64,000 nucleotides of DNA from Carposina sasakii. Taxonomy: Eukaryota > Arthropoda > Insecta > Lepidoptera > Carposinidae. Made by a program: the position numbers and the translations under genes. The DNA is taken from positions 6,758,001-6,822,000 of the forward strand of contig CP053170.1 in NCBI GenBank assembly GCA_014607495.2, in the 5' to 3' direction. Shown here piece by piece: positions 11,165 through 20,800 of the stretch. Positions within the stretch are counted from its first letter, which is position 1. Each line of letters opens with the position of its first letter. The notes beneath the pieces were generated by a model. It was not told the DNA's origin. It saw only the letters and a program-made list of their open reading frames with translations, and made no database searches.

Positions 11165-11392
11165 AATACATACATACATAATAATCACGCCTCTTTCCCG
11201 GAGGGGTAGGCAGAGATCACGGATCTCCATTTGCTACGATCCTGACACACCTCTTTCGCTTGATCTACTTTCATGATATTCTTCATGCACGCTCGTCGGT
11301 TTAAGGTACTCTTGACCTGACCTTTCTTTAGAATTTCACCAATTTGATCGGTGAAAGTCCGGCGAGGTCTTCCCCTTCCAACCCTTCCTAAA
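11165..11392 (-). pseudogene. RTE-clade LINE, open C-terminal reverse-transcriptase tail
   Basis: The minus strand reads without a stop for about 70 codons through [20 protein letters not shown], then [18 protein letters not shown] and AYPSGKEA, followed by a stop and a (TATG)n tail. This arrangement (GRPRR, then DRxxWR, then AYP) is typical of the end of RTE ORF2. The catalytic region is absent, so it is a 5'-truncated insertion. Confidence 0.75.
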
Positions 11393-11639
11393 ATAACTTA
11401 ATATTTTATTGATTTACCTACATTGTGACAACCCTATTTATAACATTGACGTCAAAATTGTATTCAAGTACATTTGAAAACTATAAATACATACATATAC
11501 AATCTAATGTTTAAATGGAGCTTAGGAGACAAATACCATTCATGGAATATTTAATATTTGTATATTGCTTTGCGATTGCTGTAGGAGATATTTTGACTGC
11601 TTGAAAAGTAGAAAACAGTTCGAAAACTTCTCCATGGGT

Positions 11640-11795
11640 GGTGCTGATGAAACTAACACTGCTGTCACCAACCCGCCTGCCCAGCGTAGTGACTATGGGC
11701 AAAAGCTCCCTTTGTGGCAATAGCCTTGTGACATGCCTTGAGCAAAGCCTACGTTCAGCAGTGAACTGTAAGAGGCTGATGTAATATGATGTTTG
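11640..11795. repeat. Dispersed repeat D2, partial
   Basis: The block 'caccaacccgcctgcccagcg' to 'cagcagtgaactgtaagagg' matches one half of D2. Confidence 0.5.
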
Positions 11796-12257
11796 TATCT
11801 ATTCGAGGTAATGTATGTAACTTTGTAACTGTAACACCTACTCATTTAAATTATAGTCTTGATGGGGATTTGCTATACATCATAATTTAGGCGTTCATAT
11901 AAATACCTTGTCTATGTCCTTATTTTTAATTTTGTTTTATAATTTATATTTTGTTTTAGATTTTTTGTTTAAACTTATATTTCAAATTTTTTTGACATGA
12001 GTTGGTAACTCCATTTAGCGCACAAGCCGTAAAAGCCGTACGTAAAAGTAGCTAGCCTTTCCTGTTTGTGAATAAGGCTAGGAATAAAGGTATAATAAAA
12101 CTTCATCTGACATTGTTTGTTTCTAATCCTATAATTTAAAAATAATCCAAATACACATTTTCGTTCTCATCGAAAACGTCATAAAAGTTGTCGACGATGG
12201 CTTTAGAACTACAATAAAACAACGTTAAAAAATAAAACAATAAAATTAACCCAAAAA

Positions 12258-12263
12258 TTTATT
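12258..12263 (-). promoter_or_regulatory. AATAAA hexamer just after transporter B
   Basis: A minus-strand AATAAA lies only about 5 bases past the TAG of transporter B. If it is used, the 3' UTR would be very short. It could also be a chance match in AT-rich sequence. Confidence 0.3.
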
Positions 12264-12267
12264 ATAG

Positions 12268-15200
12268 CTATCGAGGAACCTTAGGTGTTTTTTCAGGTTT
12301 TAACAGTAATAACTGAATTGCGTCCACTGGCAAACCTTTAGTTTCCGGCAAACAGAAGTTGCTGTACGCAGCACCAATGAAGCACATAACGGTGAAGAAG
12401 TAGAACAGAGGCCCAAGACCGAGCTTGTCAACCATGGGATTGAATATCATGAGCGTGACAAAGTTCATAATCCACATGCAAGCCATGGAAAAGCTGTTGC
12501 CGAGCTCTCGTACCTGAAAAAGGATACGAGTATTATTCACCAGTAATAGGTCCCCAAAAATTACTCCTAGTTTCTCGAATAATCATCTCAAATTTTATCG
12601 TAACTTCAGTTCTCGAGGAAAAGATAAGGAAAAAAGAAAGAGCCAAATAACTGATCTAGCGATACGTTCGATGATTTTTATAAAACATAAGGTATTATAT
12701 CGTAGGCGGGTACCTACTAAATAACATACAAGCAAATACCAATCTAATATAGTGTGCCTTTTATCTAGTCTAAGTATCTTCTTTTTCTTCTTCAGCCTAT
12801 TGCAGTCCACTGCTGGACGTAGGCCTCCCCCAGGGCACGCCACAAGGCTACTGCCATGGGGGGTTTATGCCCATAGTCACCACCCTGGGCAGGCGGGTTG
12901 GTGACCGCAGTCTGATTATTGGACTATATTGTCAGCACGGGAGGCGCTGCTTCCCACCTCCGTACGATACCCAAAGGCAGGGAGTGGTACAAACTCTACT
13001 CTGCCGGCACCACGCGGCTAAGTCTAAGTATAAATGGTAATAATAATAAAACCGTTTAAAAACTGTTAACATTACAATATTGAAACTAAATCTTTAACGG
13101 TGTGTATAACCATAATGATTATAAAGAATTATTACCTCGGGAAGGAAGACCTCAGCAGTAAGAATGAAGGGCACACTGGCAGCGCCGAGGTTGTAGACGA
13201 AACAGTACCCGAAGATAAACAATACGGTAACCCAATGAGGACCCCACATGAAGTGCAATTGAGTGCCAAGGAGGAGAGTGAAGCAACCGGATAGAAGCGA
13301 TGTGTAGGTCAGGAGCGACTGCAAGTTATGGAACAATATAAAATTATAGTGCAAGAAACCAATCGTTTTAAGAACATATTAATAGAATAGCGCAATATTC
13401 AAATTATCTAGATGGATTTTCTTCAAACATAGTTTTCTTCTTTTATAGATTTAGTAAACAGAAATAAAAGAGCTTCAACTTCAGTACAACTTGAAAATTC
13501 GGTGAATGTTAATGAATATTTTCTTATTTCATATCTAATGATATTCCTCTATCGTAGAAAGCCATCTCTCTTTTTAGAAGCTACTGACCTAATAGACTAA
13601 GCACTATTGAATTTTTGCACTTTATCCATCCCTAGTCACTTGAAACTGTATGCGGGAAAACGGGGAAAACTAATAAATTCAATAGTAGTGTTTACTAGAG
13701 TTTTCCCGTATGCAGTTTAAGTAACTAAATTCTGAATCACCTATTTGATAACAATTTTATCTACCAAAATATATATATTTCTTAAGCAGTTATATCGCTT
13801 ACCCTTCTTCCAAACCTATCAACAACTAGGCCACACAAGAGACTTGGAATTAAGAAGTCGATAGCCATCAATGTAGCACACAATCTCGATGATATTGAAG
13901 GAACAGCCTCTTTGAACAACGGCTCGGCATACACTTGCAAGACTATAGGACCCATCAGTATCGTAAGCGACATCACACATAACACTTGAAATAGTGCTCG
14001 TTTTGACGATTCTGATTGCACTGAAAATGGAAAAGATTTTCTAAAGCATACATATAATCACGCCTTTATCCCTTACGGGCTAGGCAGAGTACCAAGGGCC
14101 GACAGAACCACATGGTGCCACTTCTGACCAATTTTGAGAGTATATTTTTTAAAGCAGTGTGAATATTTTTATCTACACAAATAATAAAGAAAGAGATTCG
14201 TAATTTTCAATCAATCTACGTCTCTTTCATTACTGAGTGATTGGCTGAAAAAAAAACCATATCTTAAACTACCGCATATACTCGTAGGAAGGCACCCATC
14301 GAGAGTGTCACTACGCTAAAATTTCTTGAAATTTCCATTGGCGCAGTCCAACTCTGGACTTTAAAATTTAACAGAGATGAAGTTATGGATAGTAGCATAT
14401 CAGAATATACGAGTACCTATTGTACACACAGACATTGGGTAATAATATAGTAACCTAACAAAGTTCTGACAATTTCCGAAAGAGATTACTTAGACCCAAA
14501 TTAACAAATATGTACGCTAAAATTTAAACTTAAACTTCGATTAGTTGTTGTTCAACTTAATTTACTCACACAAAAACTTCCACGATGACATTGGTTTAAC
14601 TTCTGGTAATTCAGGAATCTTCTCTTTAGGCATAAGTTCCTTTTCTTCTATTGTATGTAACGCTGGAAATAGAAAAAATCATAATAATAAAAAACGGAAT
14701 ATAATTAAAAATACATATATCTAAATTTGAAGTATATTGACCCAAGGAAGTATAGGTATATTGCAGGCGGCTTCCGACCGGTCGGAGTGGCGGTTGTTGG
14801 GGGAAGCCTATGTCCAACAGTGGACTTCTCAGGGCTGCAAATGATGATGATGATGATGACCCAAGGAATCACATAATTCCCATTTAGAGATTGAATTTTG
14901 GAAACCCTTCCTTAGTCGATGTCTACGTCATAAGAGGAACAATTATACCAATTTTCAAGTTTCCTAAGGGTTTGGGCTGTGCGTTGATATATCAGTTAAT
15001 CACATTTGCCTTTTATATACAGGGTGTAACAGAAAGGGTATGTTAAGCGAAAAGCTATATAAATAGCCCACTAAAAGGAACCTACCCACAAAATTTGAGA
15101 GTCGAAATCGCATGTTTATTTTTCCAGATAGTATGGAGAATTCCTAAACAACTCAGGAATGTTCATACAATCTTGAAAAATAAACATGTGATTTCGAGTC

Positions 15201-16752
15201 TCAAATTTTGGGAATAGGTTGTCAATAATGGGCTATTTACATACCTTTTCGCTTAACATACCCTTTCTGTTACACCCTGTATAGGTATGTAGATGACGTA
15301 CCTTCAGCATGCAAAATTTCATCTATTCTTGGATCTAATAACATTTTGATTTTCTTGATTTCTACGTCTACTTCTTTAGAGGTAACATCTACGTGTCTAT
15401 AGAATGCTATCGATTTTGCAGCTTCCTGTAAAATAGAAGAAAAAATCTGCTTTAATTGTGGACTATTTTCATGGGGCGCCTAACTTAAAGTTACCTGCTA
15501 ACATAGTATAAATACGTAAACTTAAAAACAAAACGTACCTCTTCCTTTCCCTTCTGCATTAAAAACACAGGGGTATCCTTCAACAATCCAATCACGAGTA
15601 AATAAGCGACGGAAAAAGTCAAATGCGTGTACAGCACTTGGTAATACGTCATGATGCTACCGAAAATATATCCTAGGAGCAAGCCGATGAAGTATCCAGA
15701 TACGGTGGTTGAAGTCAGCAACCCTCTTATGGAGTCTTGGGATATTTCTGAGATGTAGACCGTGGAGATGACCTGACCAGCCGCTCCGAAGCCGGTCAGG
15801 AATACTGCGCCCAATACAACGGGTACACTTGTTGTCATTATTATTATGGCCCATGCAACCTGGAAGAAACAAAATAAACAAAATTTTTAACATAAACTAA
15901 AAGACGTAACTAAACTCAGCAATGAAAATAAAGTATTCATAAGTAATTCAATAATTTGCGCGGATGCAGGGCGCTTCCGACCGATTGGAGTGGAGGTTAT
16001 TGGATGAGGCCTATGTTTAGCAGTGGACTTGTCATGGCTAAAAATGATGATGATGATGAACTAATTCAATAGGTAACGTAATAAACGACAGGCAAAACTC
16101 ACCGCAAATGGCAATCCAAAAAGCATGGCAGAGTATTTTCTGCCCAAGTAACTGACGGACATTCCACACAGAGGTGTCGCGACTAGCCCTCCCAAGTTTG
16201 TCAAGCCTCCCAATAAAGATACCTCTGTTTTTGTCATAGGCCGAGAGAGAACAGTGTCGTCGGATTCCAACAATTCTATGGTATACGATGGCCAAGCGTA
16301 TATTAATCCAGTTTGACTTAGGAGACAAGCGACTGAAAAAGATATATTTTCTTATGATTCTCTTGTAGAATTTGCAGGTCCGTAGGTATTCTGCTTATAT
16401 TTTCGCGACCCATACCATCCATCGATTCCAGTTTGGGAGGTCTAAGAAGAATTTTATAATAGTTTTTTCAAGCTGTCATATGAGTTCTAGAAAGATTAAT
16501 AAACGTTTATATGCGATGAATCTGTCAATACTAATATATCCACACCGAATAGTTTCACTAAGGGCCGATTGATAGCCTACCTGAAGGATAAAGTTGATGC
16601 TGTCACTATCTTGATCAAGTTTTTAGAGAAAGACAGCATCAATTTTATTATTTTATGGGCTTTCTAAAAATGTATTAAAAATATGACTAACTTGACAACG
16701 TAGAGAGACATTGCACTAAAAGCGCTGATACCCTAATTTTTTCCTCTGCCAT
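12268..16752 (-). CDS. MFS sugar transporter, facilitated trehalose transporter Tret1-like (paralogue B)
   Basis: Eight exons join in frame on the minus strand: 16752-16692, 16332-16103, 15859-15539, 15425-15302, 14662-14570, 14020-13803, 13318-13136 and 12513-12268. They encode 491 aa with GT-AG introns. Visible features are a short N-terminus (MAEEKIRVSALLVQ), a membrane-helix pattern, YLGRKYS in loop 2-3, FLTGFGAAGQ, ISQDSIRG, KDTP in place of PESP, VDRFGRR in the second half, and PETKG at residues 466-470. The family carries sugars across the plasma membrane. The helix 7 QQxSG motif is replaced by LMGPIVLQVYAEP, so the substrate is uncertain. All eight coding exon lengths equal those of paralogue C, which argues for tandem duplication. 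An in-frame ATG at 16869 would add 39 residues. I chose 16752 because it aligns with the start of C. Confidence 0.92.
12778..13020. repeat. Dispersed repeat D2, full-length
   Basis: This is one of the best D2 copies. It runs from a (CTT)n run and 'cagcctattgcagtccactg' to 'actctgccggcaccacgcgg'. It lies in the last intron of transporter B. Confidence 0.65.
14047..14150 (-). mobile_element. D3 repeat, 3' part
   Basis: In minus orientation only the tail half is present ('aatcacgcctttatccctta' to 'ccaattttgagagta'). It lies between exons 5 and 6 of transporter B. Confidence 0.5.
14755..14865 (+). pseudogene. RTE LINE 3' terminal fragment
   Basis: The sequence 'gcaggcggcttccgaccggt' to 'gtccaacagtggacttctc', followed by a (GAT)n tail, is the extreme 3' end of the same LINE as at 25640-25925. 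It is intronic in transporter B. Confidence 0.6.
15018..15281. mobile_element. Snapback MITE H1, complete copy
   Basis: The terminal sequence tacagggtgtaacagaaagg recurs as its reverse complement at the other end. Most of the 264 bp pairs into one long hairpin (arms of about 115 bp). The flanks are TA, which suggests a Tc1/mariner-type origin. It is in an intron of transporter B. H1 has nine copies in this window. Confidence 0.85.
15955..16060 (+). pseudogene. RTE LINE 3' terminal fragment
   Basis: The sequence 'cgcttccgaccgattggagt' to 'cagtggacttgtcatggct', with a (GAT)n tail, is another copy of the RTE 3' end, more diverged than the one at 14755. The (GAT)n ends close to exon 2 of transporter B. 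Confidence 0.55.
16561..16670. mobile_element. Small hairpin MITE H7
   Basis: Two inverted blocks ('aagttgatgctgtc' and 'gacagcatcaattt') surround a 'cttgatcaag' palindrome, with 'agggcc' and 'gggctt' near the ends. A second copy is at 37220-37362. It lies in the first intron of transporter B. Confidence 0.55.
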
Positions 16753-16869
16753 TTTTGAGATCCTGTATTTTACATCTGATTTTACACTAACTACCAACAG
16801 TTCACTGATGAAATAAATCTCACAAATAAGTAGAGTTAATTCAGCACAGCTAAGATTAAATTTTATCAA

Positions 16870-17906
16870 ATATAAAGCTTTTAATAGGTTGGATTAACAC
16901 ATACTAAAATAAGGTAGTTCACTCTCTTTACTGTTCAGTCGTGTTGCTCTAGAGGACGGTGAATCATGTCAACATCAAATGTACAGGTGGCTTAAAAAAT
17001 TACCTCTGTTTTCCTTGGTCATCGCATCACGAGTCGATATAAAAATTTCGTCAAATTCTTCTTGTGTAGTGTTAATTGTTAGGAAAAGGTTCTTATTAAA
17101 GAAAAAAATTGTATCTATAGAACATTACAAAATTTTAATGAAAGCTTAATAGTTTATGCGATCTATACAAATAAAATGCTTTACCTGAATGAGTTACTGA
17201 CGGATCAAGGAACTGCCTAAACATCGGATTAGATAAAAATATTCGAAATCTCTACGGGATCTATTCTAACGGAAGAAGTCATGGACTTTCCCTAGTCATT
17301 AATAAAATTTATATGATGAGAACAAGTAACAAATTTAAATAGTACATCCTGTAACAGACTATATCGCAGGGGTCATGTTCTTTAATATAAATAGGTATCC
17401 CTACCGTGGGGTGTAGTCTCCTTACATTGCCAATTATTATTTAAATACACCTTCAATACATATCTCCTAAGTAATCATACAGAATCACAGTTTTATTCTA
17501 CTAATGTGTTCTCTCTGCCACTACATAAACATTTCTTGTAGTCATTTAAAACTATAATTTCTAATCGGTATTAGTGCCATCATTATTTACAATTTAAAAG
17601 CTAGTGGAGAAATTTTGTCACTTTTAGAAAAATATATTTTAATTCATAAATTTTTAAGTGGGCAATCTTTGGAACATTTACCTTATAACGCAAGGAGTGA
17701 ATATAGAAATTAATGATTACTAACAGTCCACAGTAAACAAACTGTCTACTGAGATAAGTGTGAATGATAATTATTATATTATTCCTTAGATAATTTGCAA
17801 CATTTCGCGATTACCTACGACTATTTATATAAATTAATAAATAAAAAACACTTAAAAATCTTTACACGTACGTACAGGCATGAACAAAAATCACCAATCG
17901 GTAATA
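16870..17906. other. 5' flank of transporter B, nothing recognised
   Basis: This is AT-rich intergenic DNA. Several TATA-like runs are present, but none has clear supporting elements. I see no coding potential or repeat family. Confidence 0.4.
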
Positions 17907-17933
17907 TTTGCTTGGCTGTCTACACTCTGTCTG
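17907..17933. repeat. Solo terminus of the 908-1393 element
   Basis: The short block 'aatatttgcttggctgtct' matches one inverted end of the 486 bp element at 908-1393. It directly adjoins an H1 MITE. Confidence 0.4.
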
Positions 17934-18196
17934 TACAGATTGTAACAAAACTTGTATGTTAAGCAAAAATCTATGAATATAGTCCACTATTAGTGAACCT
18001 ATCCTCAAAATTTGAGACTCGAAATCGCATTTTAATTTTTCCAGTTAGTAGGTATGGAGAATTCCTAAGCAACTTAGGAATGTTCATATAATCATGAAAA
18101 GTAAACAATTGATTTCAAGTCTCTAGGGATTGTTTCTTTACAGTAGTCTATATTCGTAGAATTTTGATTAACATACCCCTTTTATTACACCCTGTA
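17934..18196. mobile_element. Snapback MITE H1, diverged copy
   Basis: Both H1 termini are present (tacagattgtaac and gttacaccctgta forms), with a decayed hairpin between them. It is older than the 15018 copy. Confidence 0.7.
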
Positions 18197-18598
18197 TAAA
18201 AAGTTACAATCGACAACTAACTTGTATGTTTTCATGTCGAAATAAATGTATTTCTTGATTTTTCAACCTCTATAGCCCGGGTTAACACTTTTATACCTTA
18301 GTGTACTGCCACGTATTTATTTATTTTCACGATCAGATGAAATTATTATAAAATTCAGTAACAACACTCAAAATACTAATATGGCATGACAAATAGACGC
18401 TCAAATGCATGGTTTAGCGTCTATTGTCATAATTTTTATACAAGCAAAGTTGAGCCTTATGATAGTTACATGTTCTATTTTTTTTAACAGTGTCTCACTT
18501 TAGACAAGGTTTTGCAGATAATAACATTGAGTTTTAAGTAAAAAATCTGGTTTAATACAGTTACATATCCTAACCTAATAACATACATCTATCTACAT

Positions 18599-18917
18599 TC
18601 GTATATATAATAAAAATGTGACGGATCGCTGTCTGTACCTGAAAGATATATGAGAAAAAATATTATAGGAGACCTTTATTAACGCAATAGTACCCAAAAT
18701 AATGATTTTTGGAATTTTTCTCTGTTTGTCTGTGCGTTTGTGCACGCTAATCTCAGAAACGGCTTAACCGATTTCGATGCAGTTTTCAGGAAAATATTGT
18801 GAGAGGTCCCACTTAACATATAGACTTTTTATCCCGGGAAAATGTTTTTATACCGGATAATTTCAAAATTTTGTTTTTCCTGTAGTCCACGCAGACGGAG
18901 TCGCGGGCGTCCACTAG
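18599..18917 (+). mobile_element. Non-autonomous Helitron
   Basis: The element begins TC, has 'ataataaaaatgtgacgg' near the 5' end and a conserved 'aaccgatttcgatgcagttt' block, and ends in CTAG followed by T. A short GC-rich stem lies just inside the 3' end ('gtccacgcagac' region). This is the usual Helitron layout. A closely similar copy is at 61177-61515. No Rep/helicase is encoded. Confidence 0.7.
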
Positions 18918-19041
18918 TATCTACATATAGTCAGCCCATTATCCTCCAAAAAGGTTATAAAGTAATCCTACTAATATTATAAATACAAAAGTTTGTGAGG
19001 ATCGATGTATTTGTGTGTGGTATATAGCTTATACATTAGAA

Positions 19042-19561
19042 CAGGCATCTACAAACTTTGAAGCCTTAGGGCCATAATATTTTTTGTGTTTATGTTCCAA
19101 AGGCCAAAACAAATTTAATTTTTCTGCCTACCTAAGCAAACATAGGCTTTTTTGCATTTCAATTACTATTGATAGTGTACTGAATACACTGTATATATTA
19201 ATTATTTATTAGTTATTAATATGCTTAAGCTTAGATACTTAACTTGAGTTTTCTGCGTCATCATTTCTGTCGTAAAGTTTTACCTTGCAAGTAAATAAAA
19301 TCGAGTAATTGTCATTCTGTGTTTTCATTCTGTTCCATTCAACTTATCACAGTAATAGTAACAACAGTAAAACATTGGCTGTCGTGGGCCAGTTTGATGA
19401 AACCAGTCCTAAGCTGTCGCGGGCCGGATTGATGGCACTGGCGGGCCGGATTTGGCCCACGGGCCGTAGTTTGGAGACCCCTGCACATAGATTACCTCCT
19501 ATCTATGCCCGGAGATTACCTCCTATCTATGACTACTACTAGGAGGTAATCTATGCCCCTG
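19042..19561. mobile_element. Non-autonomous hAT-type element with rearranged right end
   Basis: The left end is caggcatctacaaact. Near the right, 'agtttggagacccctg' (19468-19483) is the matching inverted end. The true outer limit appears to be a second 'cccctg' at 19561. A perfect 8 bp duplication (cattagaa) lies at 19034-19041 and 19562-19569. The 78 bases between the two right ends consist of local direct and inverted copies of 'attacctcctatctatg'. Confidence 0.75.
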
Positions 19562-19734
19562 CATTAGAATAACACATCAGCTATAAAGTTCATGGCGTTT
19601 ATTCACTCGTGCTCCTTTAAAAACTACATTATGAGACGCCGCGTCTACCTGTATCACGTCACAGGCACTGGTTTTATACGTATTATGTTACAAGTTACCA
19701 ATGTGGGATTTCCCCCGCATGCGTACAGTGCAGC

Positions 19735-19875
19735 AAGGTTAATTATGGACATCCACTAACTTCCACAACCACGTTTTAGCATAGCGGAGTGAGATGTTAA
19801 TGTTAATAAGTTGCTAGCTTTTCGTCTGAGAAAATGCCCAAGTTCCTTAGTCCACTTTTAGGACATACACGGAAG
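19735..19875. repeat. Dispersed repeat D1, partial
   Basis: D1 blocks 'ccacgttttagcat', 'gttgctagctt' and 'gaaaatgcccaagttcctta' can be recognised. Confidence 0.45.
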
Positions 19876-20100
19876 GATCACGATATTGTTTTAACGCAAA
19901 TAATGTCGATAATGCTTTGAAAGTGAAAAATTCTCTGAGCTGCGCTATGATTATGTGTGCCCGCCCTAATGATAAATAGAGAACGTGACATTTCGTCCGA
20001 CGACGTTTTAGGTGACGTCGGGCATTGTATAAACAAAGCTTATTCAATATTCAACCACAGTACGGCACAACAAAAACACGTGGTTGCCTAGGCGGTGCTA

Positions 20101-20310
20101 TACAGGGTGTAACAGAAAGGGTATGTTAAGCGAAAAGCTTTATAAACAGACCACTATAGAGAACCTATCTCCAAAACTTGTGATTCGAAATCGCATGTTT
20201 ATTTTTCAAGATTGTATGAACATTCCTGAATTGTTTAGAAATTCTCCATACTATCTGAAAAAATAAACATGCCATTTCGAATCTAAAATTTTGAAGATTT
20301 TGGGGACCTA
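20101..20310. mobile_element. Snapback MITE H1, right end missing
   Basis: It has the left terminus tacagggtgtaacagaaagg and about 210 bp of the hairpin. The right terminal arm is lost. Confidence 0.7.
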
Positions 20311-20371
20311 ACTAGCGACTATAAAGCATTAAAACTAATAGAAAAACAGAATGTGAATTATGAAGATAGGT

Positions 20372-20428
20372 ATGCCCTGCATATCAAGTAAAGGAAGAAT
20401 AATCTTACTTTACTTGATATGCAGGGCA
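20372..20428. repeat. Perfect 21 bp inverted repeat (stem-loop)
   Basis: Arms 20372-20392 and 20408-20428 are exact reverse complements (tgccctgcatatcaagtaaag type) around a 15-base spacer. It lies about 370 bases past the stop codon of transporter C, on the downstream side. Confidence 0.7.
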
Positions 20429-20555
20429 TTTTTTTTGGCATAAGCCAAAAAAATTGCTGTGAATGGGAAGCTATTTTAATGTTTGGAGATTTTTTTAATT
20501 GACTTACGTCTACGTGCATTTCTCCAAAAATCCTTAACTGATTACTCAACTTAGC

Positions 20556-20755
20556 ATTGCAGTCCACTGCTGGACGAAGGCCTCCCCCAGAGCACGCCAC
20601 ATAGGCTCGACGTCCTGATTTCGCAATCCAGTTACTACCAGCACCACCTCTTCAAGTCATCCGTCCATCTGGCTGGAGAGTGTTCAACGTTAGGATTAAC
20701 GAGGCGTGGTCTCCATTCGAGAACCTCCTAACTCCACCGTCCAGCGTTAAATAAT
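20556..20755. repeat. D2-like dispersed repeat, second subtype
   Basis: It starts like D2 ('gcagtccactgctggacg') but continues with 'ctcgacgtcctgatttcgca' and 'cttcaagtcatccgtccatc'. A similar copy lies at 47160-47285, so this is a distinct subfamily. Confidence 0.5.
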
Positions 20756-20800
20756 ATAGTATAAATAAAAAACAGAAAAATGAAAAGCAAATGTAATTAA

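Larger units (their letters stand above)
10408..12257. other. Spacer between transporters A and B
   Basis: This region holds the 5' flank of A and the 3' flank of B. The recognised content is a D1 copy, an RTE tail and a D2 copy, listed separately. The rest is AT-rich sequence in which I see no gene or clear promoter motif. Confidence 0.4.
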
